A stretch of 18,380 nt of DNA from Actinobacteria bacterium 13_1_20CM_4_69_9 (GCA_001920085.1 MNJC01000028.1:1-18380); one strand, 5' to 3'; counted from the stretch's first letter, positions 1 through 7,912 are shown. Program-made: numbers and translations. Notes: generated from the letters alone by a model not told the origin.

Positions 1-228
1 GTCTCGCACCTCGACCTCTTCCGCTTTCGCGACGTCTCCGCGGCGGAATGGGGCGACCTCGAGCCCTACTTCGACGACGCGATCGTGTTCGTCGAGTGGC
101 CGGAGGCGGGCGCCGGGGTGTTGCCGCCGGCCCGGGCCGCCGTGCGTCTCGAGCACGGCGGCGGCGATGGTACGCGGCTTGTCACGATTGAGCGCGATGG
201 TGATCCTGGCGTTCGACACGGCGACTGA
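1..228 (+). CDS. tsaE: TsaE, tRNA t6A synthesis ATPase (3' end only)
   Basis: The window opens inside this reading frame, so only the last 75 residues are visible; the frame closes with TGA at 226-228. Near the cut edge it shows the HLDLFR motif (family form HxDxYR) and, about 30 residues on, VEWPE, both hallmarks of TsaE (YjeE). TsaE is a small P-loop ATPase that works with TsaB and TsaD in forming N6-threonylcarbamoyl-adenosine at A37 of ANN-decoding tRNAs in the cytoplasm. The Walker A region lies upstream of the window. The tail overlaps the tsaB start by 32 nt, and the next genes are tsaB, rimI and tsaD, the usual bacterial t6A order. Identity rests on the two motifs plus context. Confidence 0.85.
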   Translation, partial: VSHLDLFRFRDVSAAEWGDLEPYFDDAIVFVEWPEAGAGVLPPARAAVRLEHGGGDGTRLVTIERDGDPGVRHGD

Positions 229-781
229 CGTCGCGACGAGCGCGCTCGTCGCCGACGGCGAAGTCCTGGGCGAGCGCGGCTCGCGCGCGGCGACGTTGCT
301 CGAGGACGTCGACGCGCTGCTCCGCCAGGCAGGGATGCAGACGCGGGCCATCGACGCGCTGGCCGTCGGGATCGGCCCCGGGAGCTTCACCGGGGTGCGG
401 ATCGGGCTCTCCACGGCGCGCGGGCTCGCCCTGGCATTGGGCATGCCCGTCGCCGGCGTCTCGACCCTCGACGCACTCGCGGCAGGTGCGCCCGGCGCCC
501 TGCCCGTGATCGACGCCCGCCGCCGCGAGGTGTTCGCGCCAGGCCTCGTGCTCGCGCCCGCAGAGCTCGACGTCGAGCCGGGCCGCCTGTGTGTCGGCAG
601 CGGCGCCGTGCGCTACCGGGACGTGCTCGAGGGGAAAGGCGCCGAGATCCCGCCCGACGGCGACGAGCGCCACCTCCCGCGCGCTCGCTTCCACGCCCAA
701 CTCGCACGGGACTTCGGCCCGGCCGAGGCGGTCGAGCCGCTGTACCTGCGCCTCCCCGACGCTGATAAAACGAGGCTGTGA
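197..781 (+). CDS. tsaB: TsaB, tRNA t6A complex subunit
   Basis: This is a 194-aa protein of the ASKHA fold that pairs with TsaD as the non-catalytic partner in t6A tRNA modification. The start at ATG 197 gives MVILAFDTATD, matching the normal TsaB opening; the in-frame ATG at 167 would add ten unneeded residues, and GTG at 200 is also possible. The conserved block GPGSFTGVRIGLSTARGLA sits around residues 60-80, followed by PVIDARRREVFA, both typical of TsaB. The length is slightly short compared with about 220-230 aa in many bacteria, with the C-terminal half most reduced. It overlaps tsaE upstream and shares GTGA (778-781) with rimI, so translation is probably coupled. Confidence 0.93.
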   Translation: MVILAFDTATDVATSALVADGEVLGERGSRAATLLEDVDALLRQAGMQTRAIDALAVGIGPGSFTGVRIGLSTARGLALALGMPVAGVSTLDALAAGAPGALPVIDARRREVFAPGLVLAPAELDVEPGRLCVGSGAVRYRDVLEGKGAEIPPDGDERHLPRARFHAQLARDFGPAEAVEPLYLRLPDADKTRL

Positions 782-1266
782 GCGCCACCGCGAACAAGGT
801 GGACTTCCGTCGCCTGGAGCTGCGTGACCTCAACGCGATCGAGAAGATCGAGCGGGCGTCGTACCGAACTCCGTGGTCGCGATCGATGTTCGCCGGCGAG
901 CTCGCGAAGCCGTCGTCGATCTCGCTGGGAGCGTTCGATCCCGAGGCCGGCGAGCTGCTCGGCTACCTCATCATCAGCCGCTACGTCGACGCGTGGCACG
1001 TGATGAACCTCGCGGTCGCGCCGAAGCACCGCCGAAAGCACATCGCCGCCGGCTTGCTGGAGCAGCTCTTCGTCGTCACCGCCGGAGAAGGGCGGCGCGG
1101 CTACACGCTCGAGGTGCGCGTCTCCAACGACGTCGCGATCAACCTCTACGAGAAGGCGGGCTTCAGGGCCCGCGGCGTGCGGCGCGGCTACTACACGGAC
1201 AACCGCGAGGACGCGCTGATCATGTGGCGCGACCCGGAGCCGGCGCAGGCGCGACAGCCTTCGTGA
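778..1266 (+). CDS. rimI: RimI-like N-acetyltransferase (GNAT)
   Basis: This 162-aa protein starts at GTG 778, overlapping the tsaB stop by 4 nt. It has the RimI layout: an N-terminal stretch DLNAIEKIERASYRTPWSR, then the core strand NLAVAP, and a C-terminal EVRVSNDVAINLYEKAGF block followed by RRGYYTDNREDALIM. RimI acetylates the N-terminus of ribosomal protein S18 (bS18) using acetyl-CoA in the cytoplasm, and rimI commonly sits inside t6A operons between tsaB and tsaD. One oddity is the acetyl-CoA pyrophosphate loop, which reads HRRKHIAA where the family usually has R/Q-x-x-G-x-G/A. The glycine is replaced by histidine, so cofactor binding may differ. The family assignment is firm; substrate identity is by analogy. 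Confidence 0.9.
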   Translation: MSATANKVDFRRLELRDLNAIEKIERASYRTPWSRSMFAGELAKPSSISLGAFDPEAGELLGYLIISRYVDAWHVMNLAVAPKHRRKHIAAGLLEQLFVVTAGEGRRGYTLEVRVSNDVAINLYEKAGFRARGVRRGYYTDNREDALIMWRDPEPAQARQPS

Positions 1267-2153
1267 TCGTCCCGGTGCCGCCGGCGAGCGCCGTCGCCTT
1301 CGTCGATGCGCGGCACGGGTGGGTCGGCACGGCCGGGGGCTTGCTCGGAACGACCGACGGTCGGACGTTCCGCGTCGAGGTGCGCGCGCCGATCATCGGG
1401 ATCTCGGCGTTCGACCGTGCGCGTGCGTGGGCGATCACCGGCGACGGTCTCGTGCTGCGCACGTCCGACGGGCATCGGTGGTCGCGACTCGGCGCGCCGC
1501 ATCTGGTCGGTGTGCAGTTCGTCGATGCCGGGGTGGGTTTCGGGCTGACACGCGACGGCGTGCTCGTGCGCAGCACCGACTCCGGTGCGACGTGGCAGCG
1601 GGCGCGCGCGCCCGGCCTCGTGCAGTCCGAATGCTTCTCCACGCGTCGCGACGGCTGGACGGCCCGCGGCGGCGCGGTGTGGACGACGCACGACGGTGGC
1701 CGCGGCTGGACGCGCACGCGACTGCGAACCGGATCGCAGGAGGCGCCGAGCCTCGGCTGTGACGAGCGGGATGCATGGGTCGTGTTCGCCGAGGGAGCGG
1801 CCGCCGGCACCGAGGGCTACCACGTCTACCGCTCGCTCGACGGCGGCCCGTGGGGTGCTGTGCTCGCGAGCCCGTTCCAGCGCAAGCTGCCGTCGATCAG
1901 CAACTACGCAGGACCGTTCACCGTCCTCGGCCACGGCGCCGCGGTCTTCACCGGCAGCTGCGCGCCGTGCGGCGGGCGCGGGACGGCGACCATCGTGCGG
2001 ACCCGCGACGGCGGCGCGACGTTCGCGCGTGCAACGTGGCCCGGGCCCGCGCCGACTGCCGTCGACTTCCTCGACACGCGTCGCGGCTGGATCGTGGCGG
2101 GTCGCCGCGTCTGGCGGACCCTCGACGGCGGCGCGCACTGGCGCAGGCCGTGA
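1263..2153 (+). CDS. BNR / YCF48-like beta-propeller protein, no signal peptide
   Basis: This 296-aa protein starts at GTG 1263 (4-nt overlap with rimI) and ends at 2153, sharing GTGA (2150-2153) with the tsaD start. It consists of short repeats with Asp-box/BNR motifs of the form S/T-x-D-x-G-x-T-W: TTDGRTF, RTSDGHRW, STDSGATW, THDGGRGW, SLDGGPW, TRDGGATF and TLDGGAHW. Each is followed by a 'W/GWxxG' strand as in YCF48/photosystem II stability factor-like propellers. The repeats begin almost at residue 1, so there is no signal peptide or membrane anchor, whereas many BNR proteins are exported. A CAPCGGRG motif lies near residue 235. The propeller family is clear but the function is unknown. 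Its place inside the t6A operon implies co-translation with tsaD, not necessarily a shared role. Confidence 0.82.
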   Translation: MIVPVPPASAVAFVDARHGWVGTAGGLLGTTDGRTFRVEVRAPIIGISAFDRARAWAITGDGLVLRTSDGHRWSRLGAPHLVGVQFVDAGVGFGLTRDGVLVRSTDSGATWQRARAPGLVQSECFSTRRDGWTARGGAVWTTHDGGRGWTRTRLRTGSQEAPSLGCDERDAWVVFAEGAAAGTEGYHVYRSLDGGPWGAVLASPFQRKLPSISNYAGPFTVLGHGAAVFTGSCAPCGGRGTATIVRTRDGGATFARATWPGPAPTAVDFLDTRRGWIVAGRRVWRTLDGGAHWRRP

Positions 2154-3118
2154 TCCTCGGCCTCGAGACGTCGTGTGACGAGACCGCGGCGGCGCTCGTC
2201 ACCCATGACGGCGCGATTCTCACGAACGTCGTCTCGTCGCAGGCCGAGCTGCACGCGCGCTACGGCGGCGTCGTCCCCGAGGTCGCGTCGAGACGCCATC
2301 TCGAGCTCGTCACGCCTGTCATCCGCGAGGCGCTGGCCGAAGCGAAAGCGGAGCTCGGCGACGTGGAGCTCGTGGCGGTGACGACGGGGCCCGGCTTGAT
2401 CGGGGCATTACTCGTCGGCGTCGCGGCCGCAAAGGCGATTGCATGGGCGCGCCGCCTGCCGCTCGCGGCGGTCGACCACCTCCACGGGCATGTCGCCTCG
2501 CTCTACCTGCAGCCCGTCGCGCTCGAGCCGCCGTTCCTCTGTCTGCTCGCGAGCGGCGGGCACACGCTGCTGCTCGACGTGCGGGACCACGGCAGCAAGC
2601 CGCGCGTCCTCGGCACGACGATCGACGATGCTGCCGGCGAGGCGTTCGACAAGGGCGCGCGGCTGCTCGGTCTCGGCTATCCCGGCGGGGCGGAGATCGA
2701 CCGGCTCGCGCGCAGCGGCGATCCCCAGGCGTTCGACTTTCCGGTCGCGCGCGTGCCGGGGCTCGACTTCTCCTTCTCGGGCGTGAAGACGGCGCTGCTG
2801 TATGCAGTGCGCGACAAGCAGGCTGCATGGCTCGAGGCGGCGCGACCCGACCTCGCTGCGAGCTACCAGCGCGCGATTGTCCGCGCGCTCGTCGAGCGGA
2901 CGCAGCAGGCCGCGGAGCAGACCGGCGCGACGAAGGCCGCGGTCGTCGGCGGAGTCGCCGCGAACTCGGAGCTGCGTGCCTCGCTGGGCGGTGCGGTGCT
3001 CGCTCCGCTCCCGCTCTGCACCGACAACGCGGCGATGATCGCCTCGGCTGCGAGGTACGTCGAGCCGCTTCCGTATCCCGGCTATCTTGGCCTCGATGCC
3101 TACGCATCGACCGCGTGA
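2150..3118 (+). CDS. tsaD: TsaD, tRNA N6-adenosine threonylcarbamoyltransferase
   Basis: This is a 322-aa protein with GTG start at 2150, giving MILGLETSCDETAAALV, the canonical TsaD (Kae1/Gcp) N-terminus. The metal-binding pair is visible as H110-LHG-H114, with a third ligand probably D292 in CTDNAAM. DFSFSGVKTALL and GGVAANSELR are further family blocks. TsaD transfers the threonylcarbamoyl group from threonylcarbamoyl-AMP to A37 of tRNA in the cytoplasm, acting with TsaB and TsaE, both encoded upstream. The protein is near normal length (about 320-345 aa) and looks intact. The start is coupled to the propeller gene by a GTGA overlap, and its 3' end overlaps the following protease gene by 23 nt. 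Confidence 0.96.
   Translation: MILGLETSCDETAAALVTHDGAILTNVVSSQAELHARYGGVVPEVASRRHLELVTPVIREALAEAKAELGDVELVAVTTGPGLIGALLVGVAAAKAIAWARRLPLAAVDHLHGHVASLYLQPVALEPPFLCLLASGGHTLLLDVRDHGSKPRVLGTTIDDAAGEAFDKGARLLGLGYPGGAEIDRLARSGDPQAFDFPVARVPGLDFSFSGVKTALLYAVRDKQAAWLEAARPDLAASYQRAIVRALVERTQQAAEQTGATKAAVVGGVAANSELRASLGGAVLAPLPLCTDNAAMIASAARYVEPLPYPGYLGLDAYASTA
3083..3088 (+). promoter_or_regulatory. Candidate leaderless -10 box (TATCTT) for protease gene
   Basis: TATCTT lies 7 nt before ATG 3096, inside the tsaD 3' end. A TANNNT hexamer at this distance would place the transcription start at or next to the start codon. The same arrangement recurs ahead of four other genes in the window. No convincing -35 box is visible. 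Confidence 0.45.
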
Positions 3119-5663
3119 GCCGTTCAATGCGCTGGTGCTTGCGGCTCTCGCAGTCGTCGTCACCGCGGTCCTGATCGCGGCCGGCGGCGGCAGTCGCCGT
3201 CACGCCGTCGCAGCGGTGGACCCGAGCTGGCAGGGCCTTGCAGGCGCGCAGCGTCCGCGCGTCGCCGTCGGGCAGCGAGTGATCGTCCTGCTGAAGGCCG
3301 CTGCGCTCGCCGACCGTGTCGGCAATGCCGGCGGGCTCGCCACGGGCGAGGAAGAGCAACGCTGGACGGAGAGCGCGCTCGCCGCCCAGAAGCTGCTCGT
3401 CGCGCGGCTGCGCGTGCAGGGCGTCGTCGTCCAACCGGAGTTCAGCTACACGCGCACGATCAACGGCTTTTCGGCCGCCTTCGACGCGCGTGGGATCGCA
3501 CTGCTCGAGCGCGCACCGGAGGTTGCCGGGGTCTATCCCGTGCGGGCCGCGTACCCGGCGACAATCGACCTCGGGTCGCAGTTCGGCGAGCGCCCGCAGA
3601 TCGCGCTCTCCGACCGCGACGGCCGGGGCGTCTCGGTCGCGCTCCTCGACACCGGCGTCGACCGGGCGCACCCCTTCTTGCGCGGACGCGTGACGGCGGG
3701 CGTCGACATCGTCGGAGGAGATCCCGACGCGTCGGCCGCGCCGGAGCCGGACGCCCCGGCCGAGCTCGAGGCGCATGGCACGGAGATGGCGGGCCTGCTC
3801 GTGGGCTCCGGGGGGCCGGGTGCGCTCGCCGGAGTCGCGCCGGGCGCCACGCTGTTGCCGATCCGCGTCGCCGGCTGGCAGCGTGACGCGTCGGCGCGCT
3901 GGGCCGTCTACGCTCGCACCGACCAGCTGCTCGCGGGCCTCGAGCGGGCCGTCGACCCGAACGGCGACGGCGATGCGCACGACGCCGCGCGCATCGCGCT
4001 GGTGGGCGTCGCGCAGCCGTTCGACGGCTTCGCCGACGGCCCGCTCGCGCGCGCGGCTGCCGGTGCGGTGCGGCTCGACACGCTCGTGGTCGCCCCCGCG
4101 GGCAACGACGGCCCTGTCGGTCCCGGCTACGGCAGCATCGGCGGGCCGGGCGGCGCGCCCGCCGCCCTGACAGTAGGGGCGCTCGACTTACGTCCGCACT
4201 ATGGCGAGGCTCGCGTCGTGCTGCGCGACGGTCTGCACGTGGAGTTCGACGGGACGCGGCCGCTCGCGAGCGCCGTCTCCCCGGGCAAAGCGCTCGACGT
4301 CGGGATCGGAGCCCCGCGGGCGCAGTCGACGGCGCCGGTCGGATACCGCGGCGCCGTCCCACTGCTCGACTTCTTCGATCAGCGCGGCGTCAGTCTCGTC
4401 GCCGGCCGCGCGGCCGTGCTGCCCACCGGTTCGGACCCGAACGGGAGCCTCGTGAACGCGGCGCGCGCCGGTGCGGTCGCGGTGCTCTTCTACGGCGCCG
4501 ATCTCCCCGCCGGGGGGATCAGCCTCGATCAGAACGGGCCGATCCCCGCGGTGTCGATCTCCGACGACGCCGCGGCGCGGTTGCTGACGCAACTGCGGCA
4601 CCGGGTGCAGGGGACGGTGTCGCTCGGGTCGGTTCGCACGACCTCGAATGCGGGGGAGGGACGCGTCGCGCAGTTCTCGTCGTCGGGGCTCGCATTCGAC
4701 GGCCGTGTGAAGCCGGACGTCGTCGCTCCCGGCGTCGCGCTCGAAACCGCCGAGCCCGGGTCGAACGGCGACGGCTCTGCGCGCTACGGCACCGTGAACG
4801 GCACGAGCGTCGCCGCTGCGCTCGTCGCGGGCGGCGCCGCACTGCTCGCGCAGGCACGTCCGTATCTCGATGCCGACGCGCTGAAGGGGCTCCTCGTCGG
4901 CTCCGCGCGTCCGCTCGCCGACGACTCCGTCAACGCGCAGGGCGCGGGCCTCGTCGACGTCGGCGGCGCGACTGCGACGGAGGTCGCGGCCGCGCCGGCG
5001 TCGCTCGCGTTCGGTCGGGCGACGAGCGCGAAGTGGCGTGCCGGCCAGGTCGTCGCGATCCGCAATGTCTCGTTCCGGCGCGTGATCCTCGACTTCCACA
5101 CGGACGTGACGCGTGAGGGAGCGGCGCCGGTGGAGTTCGACATCAGGCCGCTGCGCGTCTCGCTTGCCTCCGGACGCACCGTGCGCGTGCACATCCGTGC
5201 GCGTGTGTCGGCGAAACCGGAGGGAACCGCGCCCGTCGAAGGCCTCTTCGTCGCGACGCCGGCCGCGGGCGGAGAGGTGCGCGTGCCGTGGACGATCCTG
5301 TTCGGGCCGCGGGCAACGCCCGGGCTCGCGGCGGTCCGTCTCTCCATTCGAGCGTTCCGCCCGTCGGATGCGGCGCCTGCGCTGCTCAGCTTCGTCGCCG
5401 GCTCGGTGCGGGATGTTGCGGGGCGTGCAGCGGTGCAGCCGCTGTCGACACTCGATCTCGATCTATGGAGCCCCGGCGGTGGTCGCATCGGGCTGCTCGC
5501 GCGGCTGCGCGACGTGTTGCCGGGCCGCTACTCGTTCGGCGTCACCGGACGTGACCCCACGGGGCAAGTCCTCCCGAACGGCGATTACCAGCTGCGCCTA
5601 TTCGCGTACGGCACCGAGCCCGGTCCGCCGACGGCCAGGACGGTGACCTTCACCATCAAGTAG
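3096..5663 (+). CDS. Exported subtilisin-like serine protease (S8, Vpr-like)
   Basis: This 855-aa protein starts at ATG 3096; TTG at 3087 is the alternative and adds three residues. The N-terminus carries a signal peptide or anchor (about residues 10-34, ALVLAALAVVVTAVLIAAGGG). Next come an I9-like propeptide (about 60-150), a catalytic domain with D185 (LLDTGVD), H227 (AHGTEMAG), oxyanion N337 (PAGND) and S571 (NGTSVAA), and a PA-domain insertion (about 420-510). The C-terminal third is beta-rich and ends in a FlgD-like Ig segment (LPNGDYQLRLFAYG). The VDPNGDGDAHD stretch resembles the Vpr family. All triad residues are present, so activity is expected outside the cell. The Ser motif reads GTSVAAALVAG rather than GTSMAAPHVAG. 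No sortase signal or C-terminal membrane anchor is seen. Confidence 0.92.
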   Translation: MPTHRPREPFNALVLAALAVVVTAVLIAAGGGSRRHAVAAVDPSWQGLAGAQRPRVAVGQRVIVLLKAAALADRVGNAGGLATGEEEQRWTESALAAQKLLVARLRVQGVVVQPEFSYTRTINGFSAAFDARGIALLERAPEVAGVYPVRAAYPATIDLGSQFGERPQIALSDRDGRGVSVALLDTGVDRAHPFLRGRVTAGVDIVGGDPDASAAPEPDAPAELEAHGTEMAGLLVGSGGPGALAGVAPGATLLPIRVAGWQRDASARWAVYARTDQLLAGLERAVDPNGDGDAHDAARIALVGVAQPFDGFADGPLARAAAGAVRLDTLVVAPAGNDGPVGPGYGSIGGPGGAPAALTVGALDLRPHYGEARVVLRDGLHVEFDGTRPLASAVSPGKALDVGIGAPRAQSTAPVGYRGAVPLLDFFDQRGVSLVAGRAAVLPTGSDPNGSLVNAARAGAVAVLFYGADLPAGGISLDQNGPIPAVSISDDAAARLLTQLRHRVQGTVSLGSVRTTSNAGEGRVAQFSSSGLAFDGRVKPDVVAPGVALETAEPGSNGDGSARYGTVNGTSVAAALVAGGAALLAQARPYLDADALKGLLVGSARPLADDSVNAQGAGLVDVGGATATEVAAAPASLAFGRATSAKWRAGQVVAIRNVSFRRVILDFHTDVTREGAAPVEFDIRPLRVSLASGRTVRVHIRARVSAKPEGTAPVEGLFVATPAAGGEVRVPWTILFGPRATPGLAAVRLSIRAFRPSDAAPALLSFVAGSVRDVAGRAAVQPLSTLDLDLWSPGGGRIGLLARLRDVLPGRYSFGVTGRDPTGQVLPNGDYQLRLFAYGTEPGPPTARTVTFTIK

Positions 5664-5704
5664 GCTCCGCCCGCCCGGCCCAAATGCCCCGATTTGCGAG
5701 GAAA

Positions 5705-5710
5705 AAGGAG
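5705..5710 (+). promoter_or_regulatory. Strong Shine-Dalgarno site of gdhA
   Basis: AAGGAG sits 5 nt before the GTG start at 5716 and fixes that start. It is the clearest ribosome-binding site in the window. The 52-bp gap before it contains TAGGCT (5661-5666), overlapping the protease stop codon, which could serve as a -10 box with a short leader. Confidence 0.75.
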
Positions 5711-5715
5711 TTGAA

Positions 5716-6990
5716 GTGACGACCGTCGACGCGCCCGTCTCGCATCTCCGAGAGAACCCGTTCGAGATTGCCCGCGAGCAGCTGCGCCGGGTCGCCAAGG
5801 TCTTCGCGATCGACCCGAATCTCGTCAACGTGCTGCAGGAGTGCAAGAAGGCCGTGTCCGTCTCCATCCCCGTCGCGATGGACGACGGCACGACTCAGGT
5901 CTTTCAGGGGCATCGAGTCACGCACAACGTCGCGCGCGGCCCGTCGAAGGGCGGTATCCGTTACCACCAGGACGTCACGCTCGACGAAGTCAAGTCGCTC
6001 GCGATGTGGATGACGTGGAAGTGCGCGCTGTCAGGCATCCCGTTCGGCGGTGCAAAGGGCGGCGTCGTCTGCAACCCGAAGACGATGTCGGAGGGCGAGC
6101 TGCAGCGCATGACGCGCCGGTTCACCTCCGAGATCATCAACGAGATCGGTCCGGAGAAGGACATCCCCGCACCCGACGTCGGCACCGACGGACGCGTGAT
6201 GGCGTGGATCTTCGACACGTACTCGATGAACAAGGGCCACTCGGTGCTCGGCGTCGTCACGGGCAAGCCGCTGACGATCGGCGGTTCGCTCGGCCGCGAG
6301 GAGGCGACGGCGCGCGGGGCGCTCTACTGCGTGCGCGAGGCGGTGCGCAAGAAGCAGATCTCGCTCCAGGGAGCGTCGGCCGCCGTTCAGGGCTTCGGCA
6401 ACGTCGGCTCGTTCCTGGCGAGGTTCCTCGCCGAGGACGGCGCCAACGTGATCGCGATCTCCGACTCGACCGCCGGGTTGCACAACCCGAAGGGGATCGA
6501 CGTGCAGGCTGCCTTCGCGCACAAGCGCGAGACCGGCACGCTCGCCGGCTTCCGCGGCGCGGAGGCGATCACGAACGAGGAGCTGCTCCTGGTCGACTGC
6601 GACGTGCTCGCGCCGTGCGCGCTCGAGCAGGTGATCACGACCGACAACGCCGCGCAGGTCAAGGCCAAGATCGTCGTCGAGGGCGCGAACGGGCCCGTGA
6701 CGCCGTCCGCGGACGAGATCCTCGAGGACAAGGGCATCCTCGTTCTCCCGGACATCCTCGCGAACGCCGGGGGAGTCGTCGTCTCGTACTTCGAGTGGGT
6801 GCAGGGCCTCCAGGAGTACTTCTGGAAGGAGGCCGAGGTGAACGCGAAGCTGAACGACATCATCACGCGCGCGTTCAACGAGACCTGGTCGACGATGGAG
6901 AGCCGCGGCGTCTCGATGCGCCTCGCCGCCTACGGCCTCGCCGTGCGGCGCGTCGCCGAGGCAACGACGACGCGCGGGATCTATCCCTAA
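5716..6990 (+). CDS. gdhA: Glutamate dehydrogenase (Glu/Leu/Phe/Val family)
   Basis: This 424-aa protein with a GTG start has the standard hexameric glutamate dehydrogenase architecture. The substrate lysines are recognisable with family spacing: K78 in SKGGIRYH, K102 in WMTWKCAL and K114 in PFGGAKGG. APDVGTDGRVMAW follows, then the dinucleotide-binding VQGFGNVGS near residue 225. The enzyme interconverts glutamate and 2-oxoglutarate plus ammonia using NAD(H) or NADP(H), linking nitrogen to central carbon metabolism in the cytoplasm; coenzyme preference cannot be read safely here. The length is normal for the GdhA/GudB type. It ends with CCC TAA, and a glutaredoxin-like frame opens across that stop. 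Genes for glutaredoxin and Rex follow, which fits redox control of an NAD(P)-linked enzyme. Confidence 0.95.
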   Translation: MTTVDAPVSHLRENPFEIAREQLRRVAKVFAIDPNLVNVLQECKKAVSVSIPVAMDDGTTQVFQGHRVTHNVARGPSKGGIRYHQDVTLDEVKSLAMWMTWKCALSGIPFGGAKGGVVCNPKTMSEGELQRMTRRFTSEIINEIGPEKDIPAPDVGTDGRVMAWIFDTYSMNKGHSVLGVVTGKPLTIGGSLGREEATARGALYCVREAVRKKQISLQGASAAVQGFGNVGSFLARFLAEDGANVIAISDSTAGLHNPKGIDVQAAFAHKRETGTLAGFRGAEAITNEELLLVDCDVLAPCALEQVITTDNAAQVKAKIVVEGANGPVTPSADEILEDKGILVLPDILANAGGVVVSYFEWVQGLQEYFWKEAEVNAKLNDIITRAFNETWSTMESRGVSMRLAAYGLAVRRVAEATTTRGIYP

Positions 6991-7213
6991 GGTCGTCCTC
7001 TATCACGCGCAGGGGTGCCACCTCTGCGAGAAGGCACGGGCGGTGCTGCTCGAGACCGGGCAGCCCTTCGACGAGGTGGACATCGCCGGCGACCCCCAGC
7101 TTGAGGCCGCCTACCGTGAATGGCTGCCGGTGGTGGAGATCGACGGCGAGCGGGCTTTCGTCTACTTTGTCGATCCCGCTGCATTCCGGCGAAAAATCGC
7201 CGCACAAAGTTAA
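6983..7213 (+). CDS. Glutaredoxin-like (DUF836-type) thiol protein with non-canonical start
   Basis: An open frame of 76 codons reads IPKVVLYHAQGCHLCEKA at its start, with a CHLC redox motif (C12/C15 if ATC 6983 is residue 1), a central EVDIAGDP and PVVEIDG near the cis-Pro position, and ends with TAA at 7211-7213. This is the compact glutaredoxin-like family often encoded beside rex in actinobacteria (as I recall). No ATG, GTG, TTG or CTG lies between the in-frame stop at 6851-6853 and the CxxC; the first GTG (7043) would delete the active site. The family N-terminus (usually MPxVVLY) aligns with ATC 6983. Translation may therefore start at ATC, or enter by a +1 shift at the gdhA CCC-TAA end. 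Frame and family are well supported; the start is not. Confidence 0.75.
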   Translation: MPKVVLYHAQGCHLCEKARAVLLETGQPFDEVDIAGDPQLEAAYREWLPVVEIDGERAFVYFVDPAAFRRKIAAQS

Positions 7214-7255
7214 CCGGCGCACCGGCTCCGCGCCGCGTGCTACAACGGAATCCGG

Positions 7256-7912
7256 GTGTCACAAACTCTCGAGACGCGACCCACGATGCCGGGCGGCGAG
7301 CGGCTCACCGTCGGCGTCGCCGCGCGCCTGTCCCGCTACCTGCAGGTGCTGACCCAGGCCAAGAAGATGGGCAAGGAGCGCATCTCCTCGCAGGAGATCG
7401 CCGACTACACCAACATCAATGCGACGCAGATCCGGCGCGACCTCTCGGCCTTCGGCAAGTTCGGCAAGCGCGGCGTCGGCTACAACATCGACTCGCTGCT
7501 CGGCGAGATCCGGAAGATCCTCCGGACGCAGGGGCAGCACAACATCGCGCTGATCGGGGCGGGCCGCCTGGGCCAGGCGATCGCCAGCTCGCCGATCTTC
7601 GCGGAGCACGGGATCAACATCGCCGCGGTCTTCGACACGGATCCCGACAAGGTCGGCCGCACCGTAGGGCACGTCCCCGTCAGCGACTACGGGCGACTCG
7701 CCGGTGCGATCCGCGAGAAGAACATCATCGTCGGCGTGGTCGCGGTTCCGGCCGACAACGCGCAGCGAGTCGCAGACGATCTCGTCGCGTCGGGGATCAA
7801 GATCATCTTCAACTACTCCGAAGCGCTGCTCGACGTGCCCCAGGACGTCGCCGTGCACACGTCCAACCCCGCCGTCGAGCTGCTCTACGCGCTCTACTTC
7901 TATTTGACGTAG
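7256..7912 (+). CDS. rex: Redox-sensing transcriptional repressor Rex
   Basis: This is a 218-aa protein with GTG start at 7256; ATG 7286 is a possible shorter start. The N-terminal winged helix carries ARLSRYLQVL, SSQEIADYTNI and ATQIRRDLSAFGKFGKRGVGY, the Rex DNA-recognition region. The C-terminal Rossmann domain has IALIGAGRLGQAI for NAD(H) binding and a C-terminal swapped helix ending LLYALYFYLT. Rex dimers bind operators when NAD+ is high and release them when NADH rises, typically controlling respiratory and fermentative genes. The upstream glutaredoxin-like gene fits the usual actinobacterial rex neighbourhood. I found no complete Rex operator in the 42-bp upstream gap, only a GTCACAA half-site overlapping the start. 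The length is normal and no defect is seen. Confidence 0.95.
   Translation: MSQTLETRPTMPGGERLTVGVAARLSRYLQVLTQAKKMGKERISSQEIADYTNINATQIRRDLSAFGKFGKRGVGYNIDSLLGEIRKILRTQGQHNIALIGAGRLGQAIASSPIFAEHGINIAAVFDTDPDKVGRTVGHVPVSDYGRLAGAIREKNIIVGVVAVPADNAQRVADDLVASGIKIIFNYSEALLDVPQDVAVHTSNPAVELLYALYFYLT

Noticed and set aside
7196..7270. Possible Rex operator upstream of rex
   Set aside because: Only a single half-site (GTCACAA at 7258-7264) is present; the matching TTGTGA arm at the proper spacing is missing.
5841..7352. 503-codon plus-strand frame overlapping gdhA and the glutaredoxin-like frame
   Set aside because: It is an Arg-rich shadow of gdhA with no recognisable motif, while gdhA and the CHLC frame both match known families.
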